Shown: positions 17,318-24,275 of the stretch, piece after piece
Position numbering within the stretch: position 1 is the first letter of the stretch
Layout of the letters: each line of letters opens with the position of its first letter
DNA from: Flavobacterium hiemivividum
GTDB lineage: Bacteria; Bacteroidota; Bacteroidia; Flavobacteriales; Flavobacteriaceae
Direction: 5' to 3'
DNA length: 64,000 nucleotides
Assembly: GCF_004349145.1 (NCBI RefSeq)
Contig: NZ_SMFO01000009.1
Location: 62,001 to 126,000 of the forward strand
Program-made: the position numbers and the translations under genes
Notes under the pieces: model-generated
Told to the model about the DNA's origin: nothing
What the model saw: only the letters and a program-made list of their open reading frames with translations
Databases searched by the model: none

Positions 17318-18490
17318 ATGAACGAAGAAGAATTTGGTTTTGAAACCGAAGCCATCCGTACCCAATTAGAACGTACCCAATATTTAGAGCACTCCGTACC
17401 ATTATACTTAACTTCTAGTTTTGTATTTGAAGACGCTGAGGATATGCGTGCCTCATTTGCCGAAGAGAAAGATAGAAATATTTATAGTCGATACAGCAAC
17501 CCGAACACTAACGAGTTTGTGGAAAAAGTGTGCAAGATGGAAGGGGCAACTGCTGGTTTTGCTTTTGCTTCAGGAATGGCTGCTGTGTATTCAACCTTAG
17601 CCGCATTATTGAAATCTGGCGATCATATTGTTTCTTCCAGTAGTGTTTTTGGAGCGACACATTCCTTGTTTGTTAATTATTTTCCAAAGTGGAATATTCA
17701 AACATCGTATTTTGATATTAACAAACCCGAAACTATTGAAAGTTTCATCACAGCTGATACAAAGATTCTTTTTGCGGAATCGCCAACGAATCCAGCCGTT
17801 GATATTATAGATTTAGAATTGCTTGGTAATATTGCTAAAAAGCACAATTTGATTTTAGTAATCGATAACTGTTTTGCAACGCCTTATTTGCAGCAACCTA
17901 TAAAATGGGGAGCGCATTTGGTGGTGCATTCTGCTACAAAGTTAATGGATGGTCAAGGCCGTGTTTTAGGCGGAGTAACTGTTGGTGATCCTGAATTGAT
18001 TCATAAAATCTATTTGTTTTCCCGACTTACAGGTCCTTCTTTGTCTCCGTTTAATGCTTGGGTTTTATCGAAAAGTTTAGAGACTTTAGCGATTCGATTA
18101 GATAGACATTGTGAGAATGCTTTAAAAGTGGCTGAGTTTTTAGAACAGCATCCAAAAGTTAATCGTGTAAAATATCCATTCTTGAAATCCCATCCGCAAT
18201 ATGAAATTGCCCAAAAGCAAATGAAATTAGGTGGTAACATTGTAGCTTTTGAAATAAAAGGCGGTCTTGAAGCAGGGCGTAACTTTTTAGATAAAATAAA
18301 ATTATGTTCACTATCGCCAAATTTAGGAGATACCAGAACGATTGTTACACATCCAGCATCTACAACGCATAGCAAATTATCTGTTGACGAAAGACTAGCA
18401 GTTAGTATCACTGATGGTTTGGTACGTGTTTCTGTTGGCTTAGAAACCGTTAAAGATATAATCGCTGATTTAGATCAAGCACTGTCTTAG
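17318..18490 (+). CDS. metZ: O-succinylhomoserine/O-acetylhomoserine sulfhydrylase (MetZ-like)
   Basis: A 390-residue PLP enzyme of the Cys/Met family, shorter than MetY. I start it at the ATG at 17318 (MNEEEFGFETEAIRTQ), which matches the family; the upstream GTG extension is non-conserved intergenic DNA. Motifs are YSRYSNPNTNEFVEKVCKMEG, the PLP lysine in HSATKLMDGQG and the C-terminal THSKLSVDERLAV. It likely forms homocysteine from an acylated homoserine and sulfide. It may be redundant with metY or prefer another acyl donor; cystathionine gamma-synthase is an alternative reading. The Rrf2 regulator follows 85 nt later. Confidence 0.88.
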   Translation: MNEEEFGFETEAIRTQLERTQYLEHSVPLYLTSSFVFEDAEDMRASFAEEKDRNIYSRYSNPNTNEFVEKVCKMEGATAGFAFASGMAAVYSTLAALLKSGDHIVSSSSVFGATHSLFVNYFPKWNIQTSYFDINKPETIESFITADTKILFAESPTNPAVDIIDLELLGNIAKKHNLILVIDNCFATPYLQQPIKWGAHLVVHSATKLMDGQGRVLGGVTVGDPELIHKIYLFSRLTGPSLSPFNAWVLSKSLETLAIRLDRHCENALKVAEFLEQHPKVNRVKYPFLKSHPQYEIAQKQMKLGGNIVAFEIKGGLEAGRNFLDKIKLCSLSPNLGDTRTIVTHPASTTHSKLSVDERLAVSITDGLVRVSVGLETVKDIIADLDQALS

Positions 18491-18575
18491 ATTTTAGATT
18501 TGTGATTAACGATTTTTGATTGTAGATTTGATTTTAATAATTTAGACTTCGACAAACAATCACAAATCACGATAA

Positions 18576-18986
18576 ATGCTTTCAAAGAAAACGAAATACG
18601 GAATTAAGGCATTGACATTTTTGGCACGTCAAGAAGATCAAACACCAGTTGCAATTGCTGATATTGCAAAAAGCGAAAATATTTCGGTTAAGTTTTTGGA
18701 AAGTATTTTATTGCTTTTGCGAAATTCAGGTTTTTTGGGTGCCAAAAAAGGAAAAGGCGGTGGTTATTATTTAATTAAAGACCCCAAAGAAATAAATATG
18801 GCCAAAGTCTATCGCATTCTAGAGGGGCCAATTGCCTTGCTACCTTGCGCGAGTCATAACTTTTATGAAAAATGCGATGATTGTACGGACGAAGCTGCGT
18901 GTGCAGTACGTAAATTAATGACCGAAGTTCGAGATAATACCTTGATGATATTAGAAAATAACTCTCTAGCCGATATTGCATTTTAG
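18576..18986 (+). CDS. Rrf2 family transcriptional regulator with clustered cysteines
   Basis: A 136-residue winged-helix regulator of the Rrf2 family (relatives: IscR, CymR, NsrR). The helix-turn-helix is at about residues 25-55 and the wing has GAKKGKGGGYYL. Cys91, Cys100, Cys103 and Cys109 lie in the position of the IscR/NsrR cluster ligands, so an Fe-S sensor is plausible. The next genes are for sulfate assimilation, and a 16-bp palindrome occurs at three of their promoters; this protein is the natural candidate to bind it, but that is inference. Confidence 0.9.
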   Translation: MLSKKTKYGIKALTFLARQEDQTPVAIADIAKSENISVKFLESILLLLRNSGFLGAKKGKGGGYYLIKDPKEINMAKVYRILEGPIALLPCASHNFYEKCDDCTDEAACAVRKLMTEVRDNTLMILENNSLADIAF

Positions 18987-19016
18987 AATGTTTAACGAAG
19001 AGAACAGCTTGCAAGA

Positions 19017-19058
19017 AAAAGCCCCATTCATTGAATAATCACAATGAATGGGGCTTTT
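19017..19058. terminator. Bidirectional terminator between the Rrf2 gene and tauE
   Basis: Arms AAAAGCCCCATTCATTG and CAATGAATGGGGCTTTT form a perfect 17-bp stem with an 8-nt loop. It serves convergent genes on both sides. Confidence 0.9.
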
Positions 19059-19077
19059 GTATTAGAAGTATGTCGAC

Positions 19078-19860
19078 TTAAAACACCAGTTTATATCCCA
19101 CGAAAAACAACATAATTGCAATTGCATTTCTAAGGTATAAATCAGGAACTTTTCCACTCATCATGCTTCCAACGTATATTCCAGGAAGTGAACCCAATAG
19201 TAACTGTCCTAACAGTTCTAAATCTAAATTCCCCATAGTTGCGTGTCCTAAACCAGCGACTAGAGTTAAAGGTACGGCATGAGCGATTTCGGTACCAACT
19301 AATTTTGGTGTTGCTAAAAGTGGGTATAGGAAAAATAAGGTAACAGTTCCTAATGCTCCAGCTCCAATAGATGTTAATGTTACAGTAGCGCCTAATAGAA
19401 TTCCTATCGCTACCGTTAACAAGTTTTGTGTCTTGCTTTCACTGTGGAATTTGTCTCCCGAATGTTTTTGAGAGAAGTTTAAAAGCTTCTTTTTAAACAA
19501 AACTGCAATAGAAGTCATAAGTAATGCCCATCCTAAACTGTATTTTATGACGGTATTTATTGCAGTAATATCTGTTTTTATACTATGTAAAATCCATAAA
19601 GTTGCTAATGCCGCTGGGACACTACCTAAAGAAAGCCAAGCTGTAATTGTCCAATTGATATTCTTTTTTTTATGATGCACATATATACCACCCATTTTAG
19701 TAAATGCGGCATACAGTAAGTCTGTTCCAACAGCAGTTGTTGGAGGAATTCCAAACCATAGTAAAATAGGAGTCATTAATGAACCACCTCCTACACCTGT
19801 TAATCCTACTATAAAACCAACGGCTAAACCCGCAATGACTAATCCAATTTGGAAATCCAT
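19078..19860 (-). CDS. Sulfite exporter TauE/SafE family membrane protein
   Basis: A 260-residue inner-membrane protein with about eight hydrophobic segments and the family motif GLTGVGGGSLMTPIL near the N-terminus, repeated in weaker form as TSIGAGALGTVTLFFL in the second half. I start it at the ATG at 19860 (MDFQIGLVIAG). Members export sulfite or sulfonates or import sulfur compounds; the divergent cysH operon and a shared operator suggest a role in sulfate or sulfite traffic. A -7-like TATTTTTG lies 16 nt before the start on the minus strand, and the operator lies just upstream of it. Confidence 0.88.
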   Translation of the reverse strand: MDFQIGLVIAGLAVGFIVGLTGVGGGSLMTPILLWFGIPPTTAVGTDLLYAAFTKMGGIYVHHKKKNINWTITAWLSLGSVPAALATLWILHSIKTDITAINTVIKYSLGWALLMTSIAVLFKKKLLNFSQKHSGDKFHSESKTQNLLTVAIGILLGATVTLTSIGAGALGTVTLFFLYPLLATPKLVGTEIAHAVPLTLVAGLGHATMGNLDLELLGQLLLGSLPGIYVGSMMSGKVPDLYLRNAIAIMLFFVGYKLVF

Positions 19861-19897
19861 AAAAAATATTTTGGACAAAAATAATAACTATTTTATA

Positions 19898-19913
19898 ATT
19901 ATCCTATCGGGAT
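19898..19913 (-). promoter_or_regulatory. Sulfur-regulon operator, tauE side
   Basis: On the minus strand it reads ATCCCGATAGGATAAT. It matches the operators upstream of cysH (AAACCGATAGGGTAAT) and of the sulfite reductase gene (TTACCGATTAGGTAAT) at 10 of 16 invariant positions, among them the core CCGAT and the end TAAT. It overlaps the expected -33 region of tauE. Confidence 0.6.
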
Positions 19914-20101
19914 GATAGACTATATGTAAAATAATTGAAGAAATGAATATTTAATAGAATGTTATTACTTTTTTTAGGAATATAATAAAAGAGATTTGAT
20001 TGTTTGAGAATTTAATAAATAACAGCATCTGTAATTGTAATGTGCTTTATTTGAGTACTTAAGGAATTGAGTCTGATAGAATAAAAAAATCATTTTTTGT
20101 T

Positions 20102-20130
20102 TTGTACTTTGGAAATAAGTATTACTTTTG
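20102..20130 (+). promoter_or_regulatory. Promoter of the cysH operon (TTG-N18-TACTTTTG)
   Basis: TTG (20102-20104) and TACTTTTG (20123-20130) match the Bacteroidetes consensus fully with an 18-nt spacer. Confidence 0.7.
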
Positions 20131-20144
20131 CGATGTAATCTACT

Positions 20145-20160
20145 AAACCGATAGGGTAAT
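20145..20160 (+). promoter_or_regulatory. Sulfur-regulon operator, cysH side
   Basis: AAACCGATAGGGTAAT lies 14 nt past the -7 element, around the expected transcription start, which fits a repressor site. The half-sites are TAAACC and GGGTAA-like. Confidence 0.65.
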
Positions 20161-20185
20161 AGATTTTTTTGATAAATAAAATAAA

Positions 20186-20887
20186 ATGAGTTCAACAATA
20201 GTACAAACATTAATAGAAAAGACACAAAACTTCTCAATCGAAGAAACCTTGGCTTTTTTAGCAAACCAATATAAAGATAAGGTGGTTTTTTCGACTTCAT
20301 TTGGGCAGGAAGATCAAGTTATTACGGCATTAATTGCCACATCAGATTTGCCAATTAACATCTTCACTTTAGATACAGGTCGGTTATTTCAAGAAACCTA
20401 CGATGTTTTTCATAAAACGAAGAAGAAGTATAAAACACGTATAAAGGTATATTTTCCCGAAGCGAGTGCGGTTGAGAATTTATTAAACGAGAAAGGACCG
20501 AATAGTTTTTATGAATCGGTTGATAATAGAAAAGAGTGTTGTTTTATTCGAAAAGTAGCTCCATTAACGAAAGCCTTAAAAGGGAATTCAGTTTGGATTA
20601 CTGGTCTTCGTGCTGAACAGTCAGAAAATAGAAATGATTTACATCTTTTTGAATATGATTCCAAGTTCGAAATAATAAAATTCAATCCCTTATTAAAGTG
20701 GACTTTGAAAGAAGTTGAAGATTATTTAGAAAAAAACAATGTGCCGCAAAATGCTTTGCATAAACAAGGATTTGTAAGTATAGGTTGTGCGCCTTGCACC
20801 AGAGCGATTTCAGAAGGGGAAGATATTAGAGCCGGAAGATGGTGGTGGGAATCAAGTCATAAGGAGTGTGGTTTACACGGGAAATAA
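20186..20887 (+). CDS. cysH: Assimilatory adenylyl-sulfate (APS) reductase with [4Fe-4S] motif
   Basis: A 233-residue enzyme that reduces activated sulfate to sulfite in the cytosol. The PP-loop-like FSTSFGQEDQVI is at residues 34-45. The cysteine pairs KECCFIRKVAPL and IGCAPCTRAI bind a [4Fe-4S] cluster and mark the APS-using (rather than PAPS-using) branch; no APS kinase gene is seen in the window, which agrees. The catalytic Cys is in the C-terminal SSHKECGLHGK. First gene of the cys operon, behind a consensus promoter and an operator. Confidence 0.94.
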   Translation: MSSTIVQTLIEKTQNFSIEETLAFLANQYKDKVVFSTSFGQEDQVITALIATSDLPINIFTLDTGRLFQETYDVFHKTKKKYKTRIKVYFPEASAVENLLNEKGPNSFYESVDNRKECCFIRKVAPLTKALKGNSVWITGLRAEQSENRNDLHLFEYDSKFEIIKFNPLLKWTLKEVEDYLEKNNVPQNALHKQGFVSIGCAPCTRAISEGEDIRAGRWWWESSHKECGLHGK

Positions 20888-20950
20888 AGTTCGAAATACG
20901 AAGATAGAGGTTCGAATTAAAATTTAAAAATGAATATAACTCCGTTTTCT

Positions 20951-20985
20951 CTCCCCCTCCTTCGGAGGGGGTTGGGGGGAGGATA
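20951..20985 (+). repeat. REP-like palindrome, copy 1 (cysH-cysD gap)
   Basis: CCCCCTCC-TTCG-GAGGGGG hairpin followed by TTGGGGGGAGG. Two more copies lie upstream of the sulfite reductase gene, at 23996 and 24227. Much richer in G+C than its surroundings. Confidence 0.75.
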
Positions 20986-20997
20986 AAACAAAAAACA

Positions 20998-21897
20998 ATG
21001 AGTACGATATTAAAAACAAATGCTTTAGAAAGCGAAGCGATATACATTTTTAGAGAAGTAATTTCTCAATTTGACAAGCCAGTACTGCTTTTTTCTGGTG
21101 GAAAAGATTCAATTACATTGGTTCGTTTAGCACAAAAAGCATTCTTCCCAGCTAAAATTCCTTTTCCATTATTACATGTAGATACAGGTCATAATTTTCC
21201 TGAAACTATCGAATTTAGAGACCGATTGGTTAAAGAATTAGGATTAGAATTAATTGTTCGTAATGTGCAAGATGCTATCGACGAAGGAAAAGTGGTTGAG
21301 GAAACAGGAAAATATTCGAGTAGAAACAGCTTACAGACAACAACGCTTTTAGATGCTATCGAAGAATTCAAGTTTGATGCTTGTATTGGTGGTGCACGTC
21401 GCGATGAAGAAAAAGCAAGAGCTAAAGAACGTATTTTTTCGGTACGTGATGATTTTGGTCAATGGGACGAAAAAAATCAACGCCCTGAATTATTCGATTT
21501 ACTTAACGGAAAGATTGAAAATGGTCAGAACGTTCGTGTGTTCCCGATTTCAAACTGGACCGAATTAGATGTTTGGAGTTATATCGAACAAGAGCAAATC
21601 GAAATTCCATCCATTTATTTCTCGCACAAGCGTAAAGTGTTTTTGAGAGACGGTATGATTTGGTCACATTCTCCTTTTGTTTACCAAGAAGAAGACGAAG
21701 AAATTGAAGAAAGAATTGTTCGCTTTAGAACTGTTGGAGATATGAGTTGTACAGCAGCAGTTGATTCTTACGCAGCAACAATATCAGAAGTGGTGGGCGA
21801 AATTAGATTGTCAACGATATCTGAAAGAGGTGCTAGAATTGATGATAAACGCTCGGAAGCAGCGATGGAGAAAAGAAAACAACAAGGGTACTTTTAG
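20998..21897 (+). CDS. cysD: Sulfate adenylyltransferase subunit 2
   Basis: A 299-residue ATP pyrophosphatase-fold subunit that forms APS from sulfate and ATP together with CysN. The PP motif FSGGKDSITLVRLA is at residues 31-44, and the family segments LLHVDTGHNFPETIEFRD, GGARRDEEKARAKERIFS and the C-terminal RGARIDDKRSEAAMEKRKQQGYF are intact. Second gene of the cys operon; the DUF2490 gene follows after one base. Confidence 0.96.
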   Translation: MSTILKTNALESEAIYIFREVISQFDKPVLLFSGGKDSITLVRLAQKAFFPAKIPFPLLHVDTGHNFPETIEFRDRLVKELGLELIVRNVQDAIDEGKVVEETGKYSSRNSLQTTTLLDAIEEFKFDACIGGARRDEEKARAKERIFSVRDDFGQWDEKNQRPELFDLLNGKIENGQNVRVFPISNWTELDVWSYIEQEQIEIPSIYFSHKRKVFLRDGMIWSHSPFVYQEEDEEIEERIVRFRTVGDMSCTAAVDSYAATISEVVGEIRLSTISERGARIDDKRSEAAMEKRKQQGYF

Positions 21898-21898
21898 A

Positions 21899-22630
21899 AT
21901 GAAGTTCTTGAAAATGTTTTTGTGTTTGTTTCTTTTTAGTATTGGAATAAAAGCTCAAACAGAGAAATACGTTGACAAACAAAGTTTACTCTGGATACGA
22001 TATTACAATCAGCTGGAATTAAATAATAAATGGTCTGTTCATACTGAGATTGATAATAGGGTTTTTATAAATCCAGTGACGCAAAATACCTTTGTAAGTC
22101 GGGTTCAAGTGAGAGACAAAATAACGGATAAGGTAGAGTTAGGAGTAGGTTTTGCTTACTTCTCACTGGCGACACAAGATCCAGAAGTTAAAACGGGTTT
22201 TCATATTCCTGAATATCGATTGCAACAAGATGTAACCATAAAGCAAGCTTTAGGTAAAGTGAATTTAGCACATCGATACATGTTAGAAGAGCGGTTTGTT
22301 CACAATGCAAGTAAATTAATGTTAGAGGATGGAACAACATTTTATTTACGATTTAGATATCGACTTCAAGGAGATTATACTTTTTGGAAAACGGAAAAGC
22401 AATATCTAAAAGGAATTGTGTACGATGAAATAATGATTAATGGCGGAAACAAAATTATCAAAAACACATTCGATCAAAACCGAATTTATGCAGCAATACA
22501 AGTAGGATTTAGTCCAGCCGTTGCATTAGAGTTGGGTTATTTAAATAGTTTTCAAGAAAGAGCAAACGGAGTTGATTACTTTAATAGAGATATTATAAGA
22601 TTCAGCTTCATTCATAAGGTTAAGATATAA
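21899..22630 (+). CDS. DUF2490 family putative outer-membrane protein inside the cys operon
   Basis: A 243-residue protein starting with a signal peptide (MKFLKMFLCLFLFSIGIKAQ) at the ATG at 21899, one base after the cysD stop, so it is translated from the same mRNA. The rest alternates aromatic and polar residues (LLWIRYYNQLELNNKW, YLRFRYRLQGDYTFW, FSPAVALELGYLNSF), as in small outer-membrane beta-barrels, and fits DUF2490. It lies between the two subunit genes of one enzyme, which suggests a link to sulfur uptake, but there is no motif to support a specific substrate. Confidence 0.8.
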   Translation: MKFLKMFLCLFLFSIGIKAQTEKYVDKQSLLWIRYYNQLELNNKWSVHTEIDNRVFINPVTQNTFVSRVQVRDKITDKVELGVGFAYFSLATQDPEVKTGFHIPEYRLQQDVTIKQALGKVNLAHRYMLEERFVHNASKLMLEDGTTFYLRFRYRLQGDYTFWKTEKQYLKGIVYDEIMINGGNKIIKNTFDQNRIYAAIQVGFSPAVALELGYLNSFQERANGVDYFNRDIIRFSFIHKVKI

Positions 22631-22747
22631 TTCAGATTAAAATCTGTATACATAATAAAAATAAAAACATTCAGATTTAAAGGTTTGTATAAAGGCATTC
22701 AACGAAACTTGAAACCTTAAACTTTTAAACTTTAAACAAAAAATAAA

Positions 22748-23992
22748 ATGGAAGTTTTAAAAATAGCAACAGCAGGAAGTGTAGATGACGGAAAGAGTAC
22801 ATTAATTGGGAGATTATTGTATGATACGCAATCCTTAACTACAGATAAATTAGAAGCAATTGAAAAAAGTAGCAAGCAAAAAGGCTATGATTATCTTGAT
22901 TTTTCGTTGGCTACTGACGGATTAGTTGCTGAGAGAGAACAAGGAATCACAATTGATGTGGCGCATATTTACTTCTCTACGGCTAAGAAAAGTTACATCA
23001 TTGCCGATACTCCTGGGCATGTTGAGTATACTCGTAACATGGTTACAGGTGCTTCGACTTCCCAAGTTTCAATTATTTTAATTGATGCTCGTAAAGGAGT
23101 TATTGAGCAAACCTACCGTCACTTTTTCATCAATAATTTATTGCGTGTAAAAGAAGTAATCGTTGCCGTTAATAAAATGGATTTAGTAGATTATTCTGAA
23201 GAAGTTTATAATAAAATTAAAGCCGACTTTGAAGCGTTAAACGCCAAAAGTACTTTTAAAGAACAAAATGTAAGTTACATTCCATTAAGTGCTTTAACTG
23301 GTGATAATGTAGTAGAATCATTAGGTGAAATGCCATGGTACGAAGGACAAACTATCTTAGAACACCTTGAAGCTTTAGAGCCAGCTGATGTTTATGAAAA
23401 AGGTCAAGCACGTTTTCCAGTACAAACTGTAATCCGTCCAAAAACGGAAGAATACCACGATTTTAGAGGATATGCTGGTAAACTTTACGGGAATAACATT
23501 AAAGTTGGAGATGCAGTTACGGTATTACCTTCTTTGACAGAATCGATAGTGTCTAATATTCACTTTTTTGATAAGCAATTTGATGAAGCTTCAGTAGGTT
23601 CTTCAATTACCATCGAATTAGAAAATGATATCAATGTAACTAGAGGAGATATGATTGTAAAATCGTCTGAATTGCCTAAGGTTGAAAAAGATATCAATAC
23701 AACAGTTTGTTGGATGGACAGTAAGAAACTAGTTCCTGGTGCAAAATATTTTGTACAACACAATACCAAGAGAGTTTTGGCTAAAATTGATAGCGTGAAA
23801 AATGTAATTGCAACTGATTTTTCAGGAGTAAAAGAAGCGTCGCAATTAGCGATTAACGAAATAGGAGAAGTAAATATTAAGTTAAGCAAAGCAATTTATT
23901 TTGATGCTTACAACGATAACAAATCAAACGGTGCTTTTATCTTAATCGATGCAGCAACAAATACAACAGCAGGAGTAGGGTTTATCAGATAG
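22748..23992 (+). CDS. cysN: Sulfate adenylyltransferase subunit 1 (GTPase)
   Basis: A 414-residue EF-Tu-like GTPase that drives APS synthesis by CysD. The G1 motif AGSVDDGKST, the switch II DTPGHVEY and the NKMD specificity motif are present, followed by two beta-barrel domains. There is no C-terminal APS kinase (CysC) domain, in keeping with the APS-reductase type of CysH. It lies 117 nt behind the DUF2490 gene, with a promoter-less gap containing a TTTAAACTTTAAAC repeat. Confidence 0.95.
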   Translation: MEVLKIATAGSVDDGKSTLIGRLLYDTQSLTTDKLEAIEKSSKQKGYDYLDFSLATDGLVAEREQGITIDVAHIYFSTAKKSYIIADTPGHVEYTRNMVTGASTSQVSIILIDARKGVIEQTYRHFFINNLLRVKEVIVAVNKMDLVDYSEEVYNKIKADFEALNAKSTFKEQNVSYIPLSALTGDNVVESLGEMPWYEGQTILEHLEALEPADVYEKGQARFPVQTVIRPKTEEYHDFRGYAGKLYGNNIKVGDAVTVLPSLTESIVSNIHFFDKQFDEASVGSSITIELENDINVTRGDMIVKSSELPKVEKDINTTVCWMDSKKLVPGAKYFVQHNTKRVLAKIDSVKNVIATDFSGVKEASQLAINEIGEVNIKLSKAIYFDAYNDNKSNGAFILIDAATNTTAGVGFIR

Positions 23993-23995
23993 GAA

Positions 23996-24030
23996 TCCCC
24001 ACCCCGGCCCTCCCCGAAGGGGAGGGAGAG
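23996..24030 (-). repeat. REP-like palindrome, copy 2 (inverted)
   Basis: CCCTCCCCGAAGGGGAGGG with flank CCCCACCCCGG: the same element as at 20951 in opposite orientation, starting just after the cysN stop. It may also stabilise or end the cysN transcript. Confidence 0.7.
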
Positions 24031-24094
24031 ATTGTCGATAAACTTTGTGGTTATAAAATTTATTGTTTAAATGTTAAAATGGCGATAATAATTT

Positions 24095-24110
24095 TTACCG
24101 ATTAGGTAAT
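24095..24110 (+). promoter_or_regulatory. Sulfur-regulon operator upstream of sulfite reductase
   Basis: TTACCGATTAGGTAAT contains a perfect inverted repeat TTACC-GATTA-GGTAA and is the most symmetric of the three operator copies. It implies that the sulfite reductase-siroheme genes have their own controlled promoter. Confidence 0.6.
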
Positions 24111-24226
24111 TACGATTAAATAACAAGAATCAAGCTCCTCAATGGCTTTTGTCTTTTTGAAATTGAATAGTAAAGATGAATTGAAAATTCAGAAGCAGAA
24201 TATAACATAATAAAGCTCCTCAATGG

Positions 24227-24262
24227 CTCCCCCTCCTTCGGAGGGGGCCGGGGGGGAGGATA
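24227..24262 (+). repeat. REP-like palindrome, copy 3
   Basis: CCCCCTCCTTCGGAGGGGG plus CCGGGGGGGAGG, directly before the sulfite reductase gene. The 16-mer AAGCTCCTCAATGGCT precedes it (24213-24228) and is also found alone at 24132-24147. Confidence 0.75.
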
Positions 24263-24275
24263 ATAGTAAAAACAT

